Both the position numbers and the translations under genes were made by a program. Below the pieces are notes generated by a model that worked only from the letters and a program-made list of their open reading frames with translations, was not told where the DNA came from and did not search any database. From the NCBI RefSeq assembly GCF_035690525.1, contig NZ_DASSKM010000109.1, positions 1-64,000 of the forward strand: a stretch of 64,000 nt of DNA, written 5' to 3'. Positions 23,937 through 33,635 of this stretch are shown one piece after another (position 1 is the stretch's first letter; each line of letters begins with the position of its first letter). This stretch comes from Salinisphaera sp035690525. Its GTDB lineage: Bacteria > Pseudomonadota > Gammaproteobacteria > Nevskiales > Salinisphaeraceae.

Positions 23937-25382
23937 CTATTCGAAACCCGGCGGGCGGCGGGTATGCCAGCTCGTGGCCTGTTGATAGGCATGGCCGGCG
24001 TTCAGCAACCGCCCCTCTTCAAACCACGGCGCGATCAACTGCAGGCCCACCGGCAGGCCGTCGACGAAACCGGCCGGCACCGACATGCCGGGCACGCCGG
24101 CTAGACTCGCCGGCAGCGTATAGACGTCGTTGAGGTACATGGCCACCGGATCGTCGGCCTTCTCGCCGATCGGAAAAGCCGGCGCCTGGGTGACCGGCGC
24201 GGCGATCAAGTCGACCTGGTCGAAGGCCGCGTGGAAATCGCCCGCGATCAGCCGTCGCGTCTTCTGCGCTTTCAAATAATAAGCATCGTAGTAGCCGGCC
24301 GAAAGCACATACGCGCCGATCATGATGCGGCGCTGCACTTCCGGGCCGAAGCCTTCGGCTCTGGAGCGGTTGTACAGGTCGTCCAGATCGACCGGGTCGG
24401 CGCAGCGATAGCCGTAGCGTACGCCGTCGAAGCGCGCGAGATTGGACGACGCCTCGGCGGGCGCGATGACGTAATAGGTCGAAACCGCCAGATCGGTATG
24501 CGGCATGTCGATCTCGACGACGTTCGCACCCAGCGCTTTCATCTCGTCGATCGCGGCCATGACGGCCTCGCGGCTACCGGCCTCCAGGCCTTCCGCGAAA
24601 TACTCGCGCGGCAAGCCGATGGTCAAGCCCGTGATATCGCCGGTGAGCTGGCCCGCGTAATCCGGTACGTCGGCCTCCACACTGGTCGAATCGCGCCCGT
24701 CGAAGCCGGCCATGGCGGCGAGCACGTGCGCGCAATCTTCCGCCGAACGAGCGAAGCAGCCGCCCTGATCCAGACTCGAAGCGAAAGCGATCATGCCATA
24801 GCGCGAAACGCGGCCGTAGGTCGGCTTGATGCCGGTCACGCCGCTCAGCGCCGCCGGCTGACGAATGGACCCGCCGGTGTCGGTGCCGGTGGCCGCCGGC
24901 GCCAGGCCCGCCGCGACCGCGGCCGCCGAGCCGCCGGACGAACCACCCGGGACGTAATCGGTGTTCCAGGGGTTTTTCACCGCGCCGTAGAAACTGTTCT
25001 CGTTGGACGAGCCCATGGCGAACTCGTCCATATTCGCCTTGGCCAGCGTCACCGCGCCGGCCGTAGTCAGCCGCTCGACCACGGTCGCGTCGTAAGGTGC
25101 GACGAAGTTGTCGAGCATGCGCGAGCCGCAACTGGTCTTCACGCCCTGGGTGCAGAAGATGTCCTTGTGGATGATCGGCAACCCGGCCAGCGCGCCGGCC
25201 AGCGCGCCGTCGATCTCGGCCGCGCGCGCACGCGCGGCTTCCGGGGTGCGGGTGATCAGCGCGTTGAGCGTATCCCCATGCCTGTCGATACGCGCCAGAT
25301 AGGCGTCCACGACGGCCTCGGCGCTCAGTTCGCCGGCGGCGCGCGCCGCGATCAGATCGGCGATGGAACGTTCGTGGATCAT
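23937..25382 (-). CDS. gatA: Asp-tRNA(Asn)/Glu-tRNA(Gln) amidotransferase subunit A
   Basis: GatA is the amidase that frees ammonia from glutamine for GatB. The 481-residue protein has the Ser-cisSer-Lys triad at K73 (IIHKDIF), S148 (PGGSSGGSAAAV) and S172 (TGTDTGGSIRQPA), with the exact spacing of characterised GatA enzymes. The start ATG overlaps the gatC stop (ATGA). Confidence 0.97.
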   Translation of the reverse strand: MIHERSIADLIAARAAGELSAEAVVDAYLARIDRHGDTLNALITRTPEAARARAAEIDGALAGALAGLPIIHKDIFCTQGVKTSCGSRMLDNFVAPYDATVVERLTTAGAVTLAKANMDEFAMGSSNENSFYGAVKNPWNTDYVPGGSSGGSAAAVAAGLAPAATGTDTGGSIRQPAALSGVTGIKPTYGRVSRYGMIAFASSLDQGGCFARSAEDCAHVLAAMAGFDGRDSTSVEADVPDYAGQLTGDITGLTIGLPREYFAEGLEAGSREAVMAAIDEMKALGANVVEIDMPHTDLAVSTYYVIAPAEASSNLARFDGVRYGYRCADPVDLDDLYNRSRAEGFGPEVQRRIMIGAYVLSAGYYDAYYLKAQKTRRLIAGDFHAAFDQVDLIAAPVTQAPAFPIGEKADDPVAMYLNDVYTLPASLAGVPGMSVPAGFVDGLPVGLQLIAPWFEEGRLLNAGHAYQQATSWHTRRPPGFE

Positions 25383-25666
25383 TCGATCACCTTGGGCACG
25401 CGGTACAGCCCTTCGGCGGTATCCGGCGCGATTGCCTGGAACGCCTCGCGATCGACCGTGGCGCGGGCGACGTCTTCGCGCAGGCGGGCGGTCAAATCCA
25501 GCGGATGGAACATCGGCGCGACATGATCGGTATCGGCGCGCCCGAGATGGTCGACCACGTCCAGAATGCTGGACAACTGGGTCGCATACTCGGCGACGGC
25601 GCCGTCGTTTAGCCCCAGTCGGGCCAGGCGGGCGACCTTGCGCACGTCATCGGTGGTCAGACTCAC
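25379..25666 (-). CDS. gatC: Asp-tRNA(Asn)/Glu-tRNA(Gln) amidotransferase subunit C
   Basis: A 95-residue stabilising subunit that wraps around GatA. Signatures are VRKVARLARLGL, LSSILDVVDHLGRADTD, and LREDVARA followed by YRVPKVIE. The start is GTG at 25664-25666; this gives the family length, while the open frame continues upstream without conservation. First gene of the gatCAB operon, whose presence suggests an indirect route to Asn- or Gln-tRNA. Confidence 0.95.
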   Translation of the reverse strand: MSLTTDDVRKVARLARLGLNDGAVAEYATQLSSILDVVDHLGRADTDHVAPMFHPLDLTARLREDVARATVDREAFQAIAPDTAEGLYRVPKVIE

Positions 25667-25996
25667 GGCGGTGATCTCGTTTTCGGGTTCGGCTCGCGGG
25701 CAGCACGCCCGCGCGGCGACAAAACGTAGCATAAAAGAGGCCGCAATCGCGCATGCGGCGTCTCGGCTCGCGAACCGATGGGCGCTGGCGCGATCTCGCA
25801 CGAAACTTCAACACGCTCTCGGACATACGACCGATCGAGCGTTGCCGTGCACGTCCCCCGTTGCTAGCATTGCGCACCTTTAGGGGACCTTTCGCTCATC
25901 TGAACAACAGAATAAGAGCGAAAGACATTCGCGTCGACGCCCGTCGGCGACCGGTGCGCGCAACGCGCGTCATATTTTTTGTGCTCGGTGAGCTCC
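25667..25996. other. Divergent regulatory region between gatCAB and mreB
   Basis: 330 bases with no supported gene. It must hold promoters for the gat operon (minus) and the mre operon (plus). I could not find a -35/-10 pair with good spacing on either strand. A short AT-rich stretch lies at 25971-25981, just before mreB. Confidence 0.4.
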
Positions 25997-27037
25997 ATGC
26001 TGGAAAATTTTCGCGGCCTGTTCGTCAACGATCTGTCGATCGATCTCGGCACGGCCAACACGCTGGTTTATGCGCGCGACCAGGGGATCGTGCTCGACGA
26101 ACCCTCGGTGGTGGCGGTGCGCACCGACGCCAAGGGCGGCAAGCGGATCGAGGCGGTGGGCGCCGATGCCAAGCGCATGTTGGGCCGCACGCCGGCGCAC
26201 ATCAGCACCATCCGTCCGCTCAAGGACGGCGTGATCGCGGATTTCACGGTCACCGAGAAAATGCTTCAGCACTTTATCCGCAAGGTGCATAAAAAGCGTT
26301 TCCTGCGGCCGATGACGCGGGTGCTGGTCTGCGTGCCCTACGGCTCGACCCAAGTCGAACGACGCGCGATTCGCGAGTCGGCCTCGAACGCCGGCGCGCG
26401 GCGCGTTTATCTGGTCGACGAACCGGTGGCCGCGGCCATCGGCGCGGGCATCCCGATCGGCGAGGCCCGCGGCTCGATGGTGCTCGATATCGGCGGCGGC
26501 ACCTCGGAAGTGGCCGTGATCTCGCTCAACGGCATCGTGTATGCCGAATCCGTGCGCACCGGCGGCGACAAGCTCGACGAAGCGATCGTCAACTATGTGC
26601 GCCGGCAGTACAACATGCTGATCGGCGAAACCACCGCCGAATCCATCAAGCACCGGATCGGCACCGCCTTCCCCGGCCACGAGATCAAGGAGATCGAGGT
26701 GGTCGGCCGGCATATGTCGGCCGGCGTGCCGCGCAGCTTCACCCTAAATTCGAACGAAGTCCTGGACGCGCTCGCCGAACCGCTGTCCAACATCGTTTCG
26801 GCGGTCAAGCTGGCGCTGGAATCCACCCCGCCCGAGCTCGGCTCGGACGTCGCCGAGCGCGGTATCGTGCTGACCGGCGGCGGCGCCCTGCTGGCCGATC
26901 TGGACAAGCTGCTGTCCGAGGAGACCGGGCTGCCGGTGATCGTGGCCGACGACCCGTTGACTTGCGTGGCCCGCGGCGGCGGCATTCTGCTGGAGATGAT
27001 CGATCGCAAGTCGGGCGCGCTGTTCGCACTCGACTAG
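25997..27037 (+). CDS. mreB: Rod shape-determining protein MreB
   Basis: The bacterial actin that guides lateral wall synthesis along the inner membrane. 346 residues, with an N-terminal amphipathic start (MLENFRGLF), phosphate-1 motif SIDLGTANTLVY, VCVPYGSTQVERRAI, phosphate-2 motif LDIGGGTSEVAVI, and the adenosine motif ERGIVLTGGGALL. The ATG at 25997 is chosen over an upstream in-frame TTG since MLENF is the usual N-terminus. First gene of the envelope cluster. Confidence 0.97.
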   Translation: MLENFRGLFVNDLSIDLGTANTLVYARDQGIVLDEPSVVAVRTDAKGGKRIEAVGADAKRMLGRTPAHISTIRPLKDGVIADFTVTEKMLQHFIRKVHKKRFLRPMTRVLVCVPYGSTQVERRAIRESASNAGARRVYLVDEPVAAAIGAGIPIGEARGSMVLDIGGGTSEVAVISLNGIVYAESVRTGGDKLDEAIVNYVRRQYNMLIGETTAESIKHRIGTAFPGHEIKEIEVVGRHMSAGVPRSFTLNSNEVLDALAEPLSNIVSAVKLALESTPPELGSDVAERGIVLTGGGALLADLDKLLSEETGLPVIVADDPLTCVARGGGILLEMIDRKSGALFALD

Positions 27038-27122
27038 CCCACGCTGGGGGCCCGCACACCGTGCCTACTCATAGGTCGACAAAACAGCCGCAAAACCGAC
27101 CGGCCGCTGCGGGGCGGCGCTA

Positions 27123-28058
27123 GTGGCAGATTTTTCCGACGACGACACACCGCGTTTTCTCGGCCGCCGAATCGCGCCCGGCCTAAAGATCGTGGCGATC
27201 ACAATCGTCTCGATCGTGCTGATGATGGTCGACAATGCGCACGACAGCCTGTCGACGGTGCGCGGCGTACTGGCGGTGGCGCTCGAGCCGGTGCAAATGG
27301 CCGCTGAGATACCCGGCGATGCCGCCGATTATCTCAAGAACTATTTCGATCGCGACGACCTGGTCCACGAAAACGAGCAGCTTTCGCAAAAACTGCTGCT
27401 GCTCCAGAGCCGGCTGCAGAAGCTGGCCGCGCTCAAGGCCGAGAACGAGCGTATTCGCGCGCTTCTGGCCTCGGCCAGCGCGATCGACCGGAACGTGCTG
27501 ATCGCGCGCATTCTGTCGGTCAGCCCGGACCCGTACCGGCAATACGTCAAACTCAACAAGGGCAGCGTGGACGGCGTGTTCGTCGGCCAGACGCTGATCG
27601 ACGCGCACGGCATCATGGGCCAGGTCACCGATGTCACGCCGCTGACCTCCAGGGCGATCCTGATCAGCGACCCGAACACCGGCATCCCGGTCCAGGTCAA
27701 CCGCACCGGCTTGCAGACCATCGCCCAGGGCACCGGACATACCGGCGCGCTTACATTGCCGTTTCTGCCCAATAACGCCGATATCGAGGTCGGCGATCTG
27801 TTGATCTCCTCGGGGCTGGGCGGCCGCTATCCGCCGAACTATCCGGTGGCCCGCGTGACCCGCGTGGTTCATCGTCCCGGCGAGGAGTTCCTGGATGTGA
27901 CAGCCGAGCCCACGGCCAATCTCAACCACGGCCGCGAGGTGCTGCTGGTCTGGAACAACCACGGCGACGGCGCCCAACCCGCTTCGGATCATCCCGGTCA
28001 ATCGGGCAAGCCGGCCGCGCCCGACGATGGCAGCGCCAATGACGCCAAGGCCCCATGA
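27123..28058 (+). CDS. mreC: Rod shape-determining protein MreC
   Basis: An inner-membrane, mostly periplasmic scaffold of the elongasome. 311 residues starting at GTG 27123, with one TM helix (about 22-40: LKIVAITIVSIVLMMV), a coiled coil (about 75-120) and the beta-domain (LISDPNTGIPVQVNRTG, GDLLISSGLGGRYPPNYPVA). A low-complexity Pro/Asp/Ala tail follows. It overlaps mreD by four bases. Confidence 0.96.
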   Translation: MADFSDDDTPRFLGRRIAPGLKIVAITIVSIVLMMVDNAHDSLSTVRGVLAVALEPVQMAAEIPGDAADYLKNYFDRDDLVHENEQLSQKLLLLQSRLQKLAALKAENERIRALLASASAIDRNVLIARILSVSPDPYRQYVKLNKGSVDGVFVGQTLIDAHGIMGQVTDVTPLTSRAILISDPNTGIPVQVNRTGLQTIAQGTGHTGALTLPFLPNNADIEVGDLLISSGLGGRYPPNYPVARVTRVVHRPGEEFLDVTAEPTANLNHGREVLLVWNNHGDGAQPASDHPGQSGKPAAPDDGSANDAKAP

Positions 28059-28540
28059 TCGTCAATCAGCATGTCGGCGGCCTGCTGATCGCCGCCAGCC
28101 TGGCCGTGGCCCTGATCATCACGCTGCTGCCGATGCCGACCCCGGTCTCCGCGGCCCAGCCGGCGTTCTATACCATGACCGTCTTGTTCTGGACCGCAAA
28201 TCAGCCGCAGCGTTTCGGGCCGATCGCGGCCTGGTGCGCGGGTTTGGCGATCGACGTGCTCTACGGCACGCCGTTTTCCGAACATGGTCTAGCGATGGCG
28301 GTGGCGGCTTATATGGTGGTCAAGGGGCGCGAACTGCTGTGGAGCTTTCCGCTGATCCAACAGAGCCTGCTGATGCTGCCGGTTTTCGCGATCTACGAAT
28401 TCGTGCTGTTCTGGATCGACGGCGTCGCCGGCCTGGACGTGAATCCTTGGGGACGCTGGCTTCCGGTATTCACGTCGGCCGTGCTTTGGCCGATCTGGGC
28501 TTTTTTTCTGGAACGGATCGCCGAATTAGAGGTCGGATAG
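28055..28540 (+). CDS. mreD: Rod shape-determining protein MreD
   Basis: A 161-residue inner-membrane protein with five or six hydrophobic helices. It contains LLPMPTPVSAAQPAF, a proline-rich loop typical of MreD, and GLAIDVLYGTPFSEHGLAM, the best-conserved MreD segment. It works with MreC and PBP2/RodA in rod elongation. The ATG overlaps the mreC stop. Confidence 0.94.
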   Translation: MIVNQHVGGLLIAASLAVALIITLLPMPTPVSAAQPAFYTMTVLFWTANQPQRFGPIAAWCAGLAIDVLYGTPFSEHGLAMAVAAYMVVKGRELLWSFPLIQQSLLMLPVFAIYEFVLFWIDGVAGLDVNPWGRWLPVFTSAVLWPIWAFFLERIAELEVG

Positions 28541-28634
28541 TCGATAAGGGGTTACGACAGGATCGACACGGGCGCGCCCTGGTACGCGTCGCGGCGGTCT
28601 CGTGCCATGCATCAGGGTGACGACGAGCGGGGAT

Positions 28635-30545
28635 ATGGCCGCGGACGACGCAATCAAGAATCACGCGGCGGAGCGGCGCCTGTTCATCATCCGCACGATC
28701 GCCGCCGGCCTGCTGCTTGTAATCCTGATCGGCCTGCTGATCGCGCGCGTGGTGTATCTGCAGGTCTACAAGCACAGCTACTACGAAACCCGTTCGCAGG
28801 ACAACCGTATGCGAATGGAGGTCGTGCCGCCGGTGCGGGGCCTGATCTTCGACCGTCACGGCAATCTGCTGGCCAACAACGAGCCGGCCTACCGGCTGGA
28901 GATCGTGCCGGAGCAGGTCACCGACAGCGTCGAGTCCACGATCGCGCGGCTTTCCCGGATCGTGAACATTACCGACGCCGATAAGCGGCGCTTCTATACG
29001 CGGGAAAAACAGACACCCGCGTTTCGCGGCACGCCGATACGGCTGAGCCTGACCCAAGCCGAGGTCGCCCGTTTTGAAGTCAATCGCGAGCGCTTTCCCG
29101 GTGTGGATATTCGCGCCGGACTCAGGCGTAGCTACCCGCTTGGTAAATACGCCGCGCATCTCGTGGGTTACGTCGGCGGCATCACCGCGGCCGATCTGGC
29201 CAAGGTGGACGACAAGCGCTATCGCGGCTCATCCCATATCGGCAAGGTCGGCGTCGAGCTGTCCTACGAATCGAAACTGCACGGCTATCCGGGCGCGCGG
29301 GTGGTCGAAATCAACGCCGCCGGGCGTACGCTGCACCAGTTGGAGATGCATCCGGCGACCGCCGGCGACAGTCTGGTGCTCACGCTCGACTCGGCGTTGC
29401 AGAAAATCGCCTACAACGCGCTCGGCGATCAGGACGGCGCGGTGGTCGCGCTCGACCCCGGGACCGGGGGCGTCCTGGCGATGGTCAGCAAGCCGGGCTA
29501 CAACCCGGATCTGTTCGTCGACGGCATCAGCCAGGCGAACTACACGCGCCTGCTCAACAACCCGCACAATCCGCTGTACAACCGTGCGCTCCAGGGCCAG
29601 TACCCGCCCGGGTCGACGGTCAAGCCGTTCATGGCGATCGGCGCGCTGGAAACCGGCGTGATCGACCCGGACAAGAAAGTGTGGTGCCCCGGCTATATCA
29701 CCCTACCGGGATCGAGCCATCGCTACCGCGACTGGAAACGCTCCGGCCAGGGCTGGATCGACCTGACCCAGGCGATCGAGCGCAGTTCGGATGTCTATTT
29801 CTACAAGCTGGGGATGAAGCTCGGCATCGACAACATCCACCGCTACGGCTCGATGTTCGGCTTCGGCCAGGAAACCGGTATCGATCTACCGCGCGAGAAT
29901 GCGGGCATCATGCCCTCGCGCGCATGGAAGCACGGCAATCGGCACCTGCCGTGGTATCCCGGCGAGACCCTGATCACGGTGATCGGCCAGGGGTTCATGA
30001 CCGCCACGCCGTTACAGTTGGCTCAGGCGGTTAGCGAAATCGCCGAACGCGGCCATGCCTACAAGCCGCACGTGCTCAAGGCCTGGAAGGATCCGCGGAC
30101 CGGGGTCGTGACCGAATATCAGCCGCGGGCGCTGCCGCCGATCTCACTGCACGACAAACGCCACTGGCAAATCGTGATCAACGCCATGCAAGGCGTGGTC
30201 AACAATATTCACGGCACGGCTCATTACTACGTGGGCATGAACCTGGAATACCCGATCGCCGGCAAGTCGGGCAGCGCACAGGTCGCGGGGCTGCCCCAGA
30301 ACGAGGTCGCCCCGGATCTGGAGAGCATTCCGTACCGGCTGCGCGAGCACGCGTTGTTCATCGCCTTCGCGCCGATCGACAATCCCAAGATCGCCGTGGC
30401 CGTCGTCGTCGAGCATGGTGGCGGCGGTTCGAGCGTGGCCGGGCCGATCGCGCGCCGCGTGATCGACAGCTATCTCAACAGCCTGACCGGCGGCAAGACG
30501 CTGCAGGCCAGCCAGACCCATGACCAGGCCGGCACCGATACATGA
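28635..30545 (+). CDS. mrdA: Penicillin-binding protein 2
   Basis: The elongation-specific transpeptidase of the inner membrane. From the ATG at 28635 it has 636 residues: one TM helix (about 18-42), the pedestal/dimerisation domain (PVRGLIFDRHGNLLANNEP), and the transpeptidase domain with the nucleophile S327 in STVK, the SxN-equivalent SSD (ERSSDVYFYKLG) and KSG (AGKSGSAQVAGL). A GTG at 28602 is an alternative start. It overlaps rodA by four bases, so the SEDS-PBP pair is coupled. Confidence 0.96.
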   Translation: MAADDAIKNHAAERRLFIIRTIAAGLLLVILIGLLIARVVYLQVYKHSYYETRSQDNRMRMEVVPPVRGLIFDRHGNLLANNEPAYRLEIVPEQVTDSVESTIARLSRIVNITDADKRRFYTREKQTPAFRGTPIRLSLTQAEVARFEVNRERFPGVDIRAGLRRSYPLGKYAAHLVGYVGGITAADLAKVDDKRYRGSSHIGKVGVELSYESKLHGYPGARVVEINAAGRTLHQLEMHPATAGDSLVLTLDSALQKIAYNALGDQDGAVVALDPGTGGVLAMVSKPGYNPDLFVDGISQANYTRLLNNPHNPLYNRALQGQYPPGSTVKPFMAIGALETGVIDPDKKVWCPGYITLPGSSHRYRDWKRSGQGWIDLTQAIERSSDVYFYKLGMKLGIDNIHRYGSMFGFGQETGIDLPRENAGIMPSRAWKHGNRHLPWYPGETLITVIGQGFMTATPLQLAQAVSEIAERGHAYKPHVLKAWKDPRTGVVTEYQPRALPPISLHDKRHWQIVINAMQGVVNNIHGTAHYYVGMNLEYPIAGKSGSAQVAGLPQNEVAPDLESIPYRLREHALFIAFAPIDNPKIAVAVVVEHGGGGSSVAGPIARRVIDSYLNSLTGGKTLQASQTHDQAGTDT

Positions 30546-31663
30546 GCACGACCACCGCCCACAATCGGCCGACCACGCTGTCGCAATGGCTCGCGCACTG
30601 GCATATCGACCTACAGCTACTCGTGGCCCTGCTCTGCTGCATCCTGCTCGGCCTGTTCGTGCTCTACAGCGCCTCGGGACGTTCGACCGAAATCGTGATC
30701 GATCAGGCGGTGCGCGCGGGTATCGGCCTGGTCGCCATGATCTCGCTGGCCCAGATCCCGCCGCACTGGTACCGCGTGACCGCGCCCTGGGTCTATATCG
30801 TTGGCGTGCTGTTGTTGGTGGCTACTCTCGTGCTCGGCGACGCCGCGATGGGCGCGAGGCGCTGGCTGGATCTGGGCGTGGTGCGTTTCCAGCCCTCGGA
30901 AATCTCCAAGCTGGTGGTGCCGCTCACGATCGCGGCGTTTTTCCACCATCGCAACCTGCCGCCGCGGCTGACCGACGTTATCGCGGCCGGCGCGATCGTG
31001 GCCGTGCCAGTGGCGCTGGTCGTACAACAGCCCGATCTGGGCACCGCCGTGCTGATCGTCGCCGGCGGCGGTTGCGCCTTGTTCTTCGCCGGGCTGCGCT
31101 GGCGCATCATCCTGCTCTTGATCGTGCTCGCCGCCGCGGCTGCGCCGTTGTTCTGGTTCAACCTGCACGATTATCAGCAACAGCGCGTGCTCACGTTTCT
31201 CAACCCGGCGCGCGACCCGCTCGGCGCGGGCTATCACATTACACAGTCGAAAATCGCCATCGGCTCGGGCGGCGTGTTCGGCAAGGGCTGGCTCAACGGC
31301 AGCCAAGCGCATCTGAACTTCCTGCCGGAATCCGACACCGATTTCGTGTTCGCCGTCTACGCCGAGGAAAACGGCTTGCTCGGCGTGCTCGGTTTGATGG
31401 CGATCTACGGTTTCATCGTCGCGCGCGGGCTGTTCATCGCGGTCAAGAGCCAGGACACTTTCCAGCGCCTGACCGCATCCAGCCTGTCGCTGACCTTTTT
31501 CTTCTACGCGTTCGTAAACATGGGCATGGTCGCCGGGCTGCTGCCGGTAGTCGGCGTGCCGCTGCCGCTGATTTCCTTCGGCGGCACGTCGATGGTCATG
31601 CTGCTGACCTCCTTCGGCGTTCTGATGTCGATCCACACCCACCGGAAGTTGCTCGCGACATGA
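30542..31663 (+). CDS. rodA: SEDS peptidoglycan glycosyltransferase RodA
   Basis: The lipid-II polymerase partner of PBP2. 373 residues with about ten TM helices. SEDS signatures are visible: AMGARRWLDLGVVRFQPSEI, VVQQPDLGTAVLI, NFLPESDTDFVFAVYAEENG and LLPVVGVPLPLISFGGTS. The ATG lies over the mrdA stop and its own stop overlaps mltB. Confidence 0.97.
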   Translation: MSTTTAHNRPTTLSQWLAHWHIDLQLLVALLCCILLGLFVLYSASGRSTEIVIDQAVRAGIGLVAMISLAQIPPHWYRVTAPWVYIVGVLLLVATLVLGDAAMGARRWLDLGVVRFQPSEISKLVVPLTIAAFFHHRNLPPRLTDVIAAGAIVAVPVALVVQQPDLGTAVLIVAGGGCALFFAGLRWRIILLLIVLAAAAAPLFWFNLHDYQQQRVLTFLNPARDPLGAGYHITQSKIAIGSGGVFGKGWLNGSQAHLNFLPESDTDFVFAVYAEENGLLGVLGLMAIYGFIVARGLFIAVKSQDTFQRLTASSLSLTFFFYAFVNMGMVAGLLPVVGVPLPLISFGGTSMVMLLTSFGVLMSIHTHRKLLAT

Positions 31664-32679
31664 AAACACTGGCGTTGAACGTAGCACTCGGGCTCGCCCT
31701 GTTCACGGCGGCCGGCGCCGCCCTCGCCGAGGACGCTCCACACGGCGACTACGCCGATTCCGCCGCCGGCAAAAAACTCATCGACCGGCTGTATCGCGAC
31801 CAGGATATTCCCAAGGCGACCACTCGACGGCTGCTCAACGAGGCGGAGTACAAGCCCGAAATCGTGGCCAAAATGCGCAAACCGGCGGAAAAAACCCTCA
31901 CCTGGGCCGAGTACCGGCCGATCTTCGTCCAACGCGAACGCGCACGCCAGGGCGCCGATTATATCGACGCCCACCGCGAACTGTTCGAAAAAGCCCAGGC
32001 CAAATACGGTGTGCCGGCTTACATGATCGCCGCGATTCTCGGCGTCGAGACGCGCTACGGCCGTTATATCGGCGACGATCGAGTGCTCGACGCGCTGGCC
32101 ACGCTGGCCTTCGACTACCCTGAGCGGTCGACCTATTTCACCAAGGAACTGGGCGAATTCATCACCCTCTGCGTAGGCGAAGAACTGGATTGCACCCACG
32201 ACGTCGGTTCGTATGCCGGCGCGATGGGACTGGGCCAGTTCATGCCGTCGAGCTATGCCTACTACGCGGTCGACGGCAACGGCAACGGCCAACGCGATTT
32301 ATGGCACGAGCCCGCCGACATCATCGATTCGATCGCCAATTATCTGGCCAAAAACGGCTGGCAACGCGGTCAGCCGATCGCACAGCCGGCCGAACTGGCC
32401 GATCCCGAGGCCATCGACGATATCCATATCGACACCCGCAAACCCCGCTATAGCTGGGGCGAACTCAAGGCCAAAGGCGTGCGAGTCGCGGACTCACCAA
32501 CCACCGACACGCGCGTCGGCCTGCTCGAGTTCACCGGGCCGCACGGGCCCGAGTACTGGATCGCCGAGCATAATTTCTTCGTGATCATGACCTACAACAC
32601 CAGCCCCTTGTATGCCATGGCGGTGTATCAGCTGGGCCGCGAGATCAAGGCCTTCACCCATCCGGCGGTGGGCTCGTGA
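31660..32679 (+). CDS. mltB: Lytic murein transglycosylase B
   Basis: Cleaves glycan strands to 1,6-anhydro ends in the periplasm. The start is the ATG at 31660, overlapping the rodA stop; the upstream open frame is only a shadow of rodA. 339 residues with a cleavable signal (LGLALFTAAGAALAED). The catalytic glutamate is E130 in ILGVETRYGRYIG, with GAMGLGQFMPSSY and WHEPADIIDSIANYL following. No lipobox is seen, so it may be a soluble SltB-like form. Confidence 0.93.
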   Translation: MKTLALNVALGLALFTAAGAALAEDAPHGDYADSAAGKKLIDRLYRDQDIPKATTRRLLNEAEYKPEIVAKMRKPAEKTLTWAEYRPIFVQRERARQGADYIDAHRELFEKAQAKYGVPAYMIAAILGVETRYGRYIGDDRVLDALATLAFDYPERSTYFTKELGEFITLCVGEELDCTHDVGSYAGAMGLGQFMPSSYAYYAVDGNGNGQRDLWHEPADIIDSIANYLAKNGWQRGQPIAQPAELADPEAIDDIHIDTRKPRYSWGELKAKGVRVADSPTTDTRVGLLEFTGPHGPEYWIAEHNFFVIMTYNTSPLYAMAVYQLGREIKAFTHPAVGS

Positions 32680-33587
32680 GCGCGTTGCGTGGGTGGACGA
32701 GCCCGGCTCTGGCCAGCGCTCTGGCCAGCGCGCTCACCGGCGCCCTGCTCGTACTCTCCGGCTGCGCGAGCAGCCCCGGGCCCAAGTCCCGTGGCGGCGG
32801 TTACTACCAGAACGACGGGCCGCCGAAAAATATCGATATCGATCTGTCCAAGATCCCCGACGCGGTGCCCAAGGACATGCCGCTGTCCGAGTACGGCAAC
32901 CCGAGCAGCTACACCGCGCTCGGCAAGCGCTACTACGTATTGAAGAGCGCCGCCGGCTTCACGCAAACCGGTCTGGCCAGTTGGTACGGACGACAGTTCG
33001 ACGGCGAGCGGACCTCCTCCGGCGAGCCTTACGACATGTTCGCCATGACCGCGGCCCACAAGAGCCTGCCGATCCCGACCTGGGTCCGGGTCACCAATCT
33101 GGAAAACCACAAACAGGTCGTGGTCAAGATCAACGACCGCGGCCCTTTTCATGAAGGCCGGATCATCGACCTTTCCTATGTCGCCGCGCGCCGGCTCGGC
33201 ATCGTCGACGAAGGCAGCGCTCCGGTGCGCATCCGCACGGTCACGCCCGAAACCCTCGATCAGCCGTACGTGGAAAACAATGCACCGGAGCACGCCGATC
33301 CGCCGGTTCCGCTGCGCCGGGCACAGAATCCGCCGTCCGACCCCGACGAAACCATCGCGCCGGTCGCGTCGCTGCAGATCGGGGCTTTTTCAACGGCCGG
33401 CCACGCCAGCCGCGCCAAGGCCCACGCGAACGCCGCGGGCGTCGGCCCGGTGGCGGTGATACCGCCGTCGCCCGATATGAGCCTATATCGTGTCCGCGTG
33501 GGACCGTTTAGTTCGTCGGCCGCCCAACAGCGGGCCAAACAGCAGCTCGCCGCTGCCGGATTTCCCGTGCGCGAAGTCAAACGTTAG
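32676..33587 (+). CDS. rlpA: Rare lipoprotein A (RlpA), DPBB and SPOR domains
   Basis: Septal or envelope lipoprotein; in Pseudomonas it is a glycosidase for denuded glycans. 303 residues starting at GTG 32676 (overlapping the mltB stop). The signal ends with the lipobox LSGC. The double-psi beta-barrel has TGLASWYGRQFDGERTSSGE and INDRGPFHEGRIIDLSYVAA, and the SPOR domain fills the last 75 residues (LQIGAFSTAGHASRAK, YRVRVGPFSSSAAQQ). The signal region contains a 12-base tandem repeat (CTCTGGCCAGCG twice, about 32705-32728) encoding LASALASAL. Confidence 0.95.
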   Translation: MSALRGWTSPALASALASALTGALLVLSGCASSPGPKSRGGGYYQNDGPPKNIDIDLSKIPDAVPKDMPLSEYGNPSSYTALGKRYYVLKSAAGFTQTGLASWYGRQFDGERTSSGEPYDMFAMTAAHKSLPIPTWVRVTNLENHKQVVVKINDRGPFHEGRIIDLSYVAARRLGIVDEGSAPVRIRTVTPETLDQPYVENNAPEHADPPVPLRRAQNPPSDPDETIAPVASLQIGAFSTAGHASRAKAHANAAGVGPVAVIPPSPDMSLYRVRVGPFSSSAAQQRAKQQLAAAGFPVREVKR

Positions 33588-33635
33588 CTGCAGCGCGCAC
33601 AAAACGCTAAACTTCGCCATCTTCCACCACCCTAC

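Noticed and set aside
30520..31659. N-terminal extension of mltB to 719 codons
   Set aside because: The region codes for RodA in another frame, and a signal peptide starts at ATG 31660, which overlaps the rodA stop.
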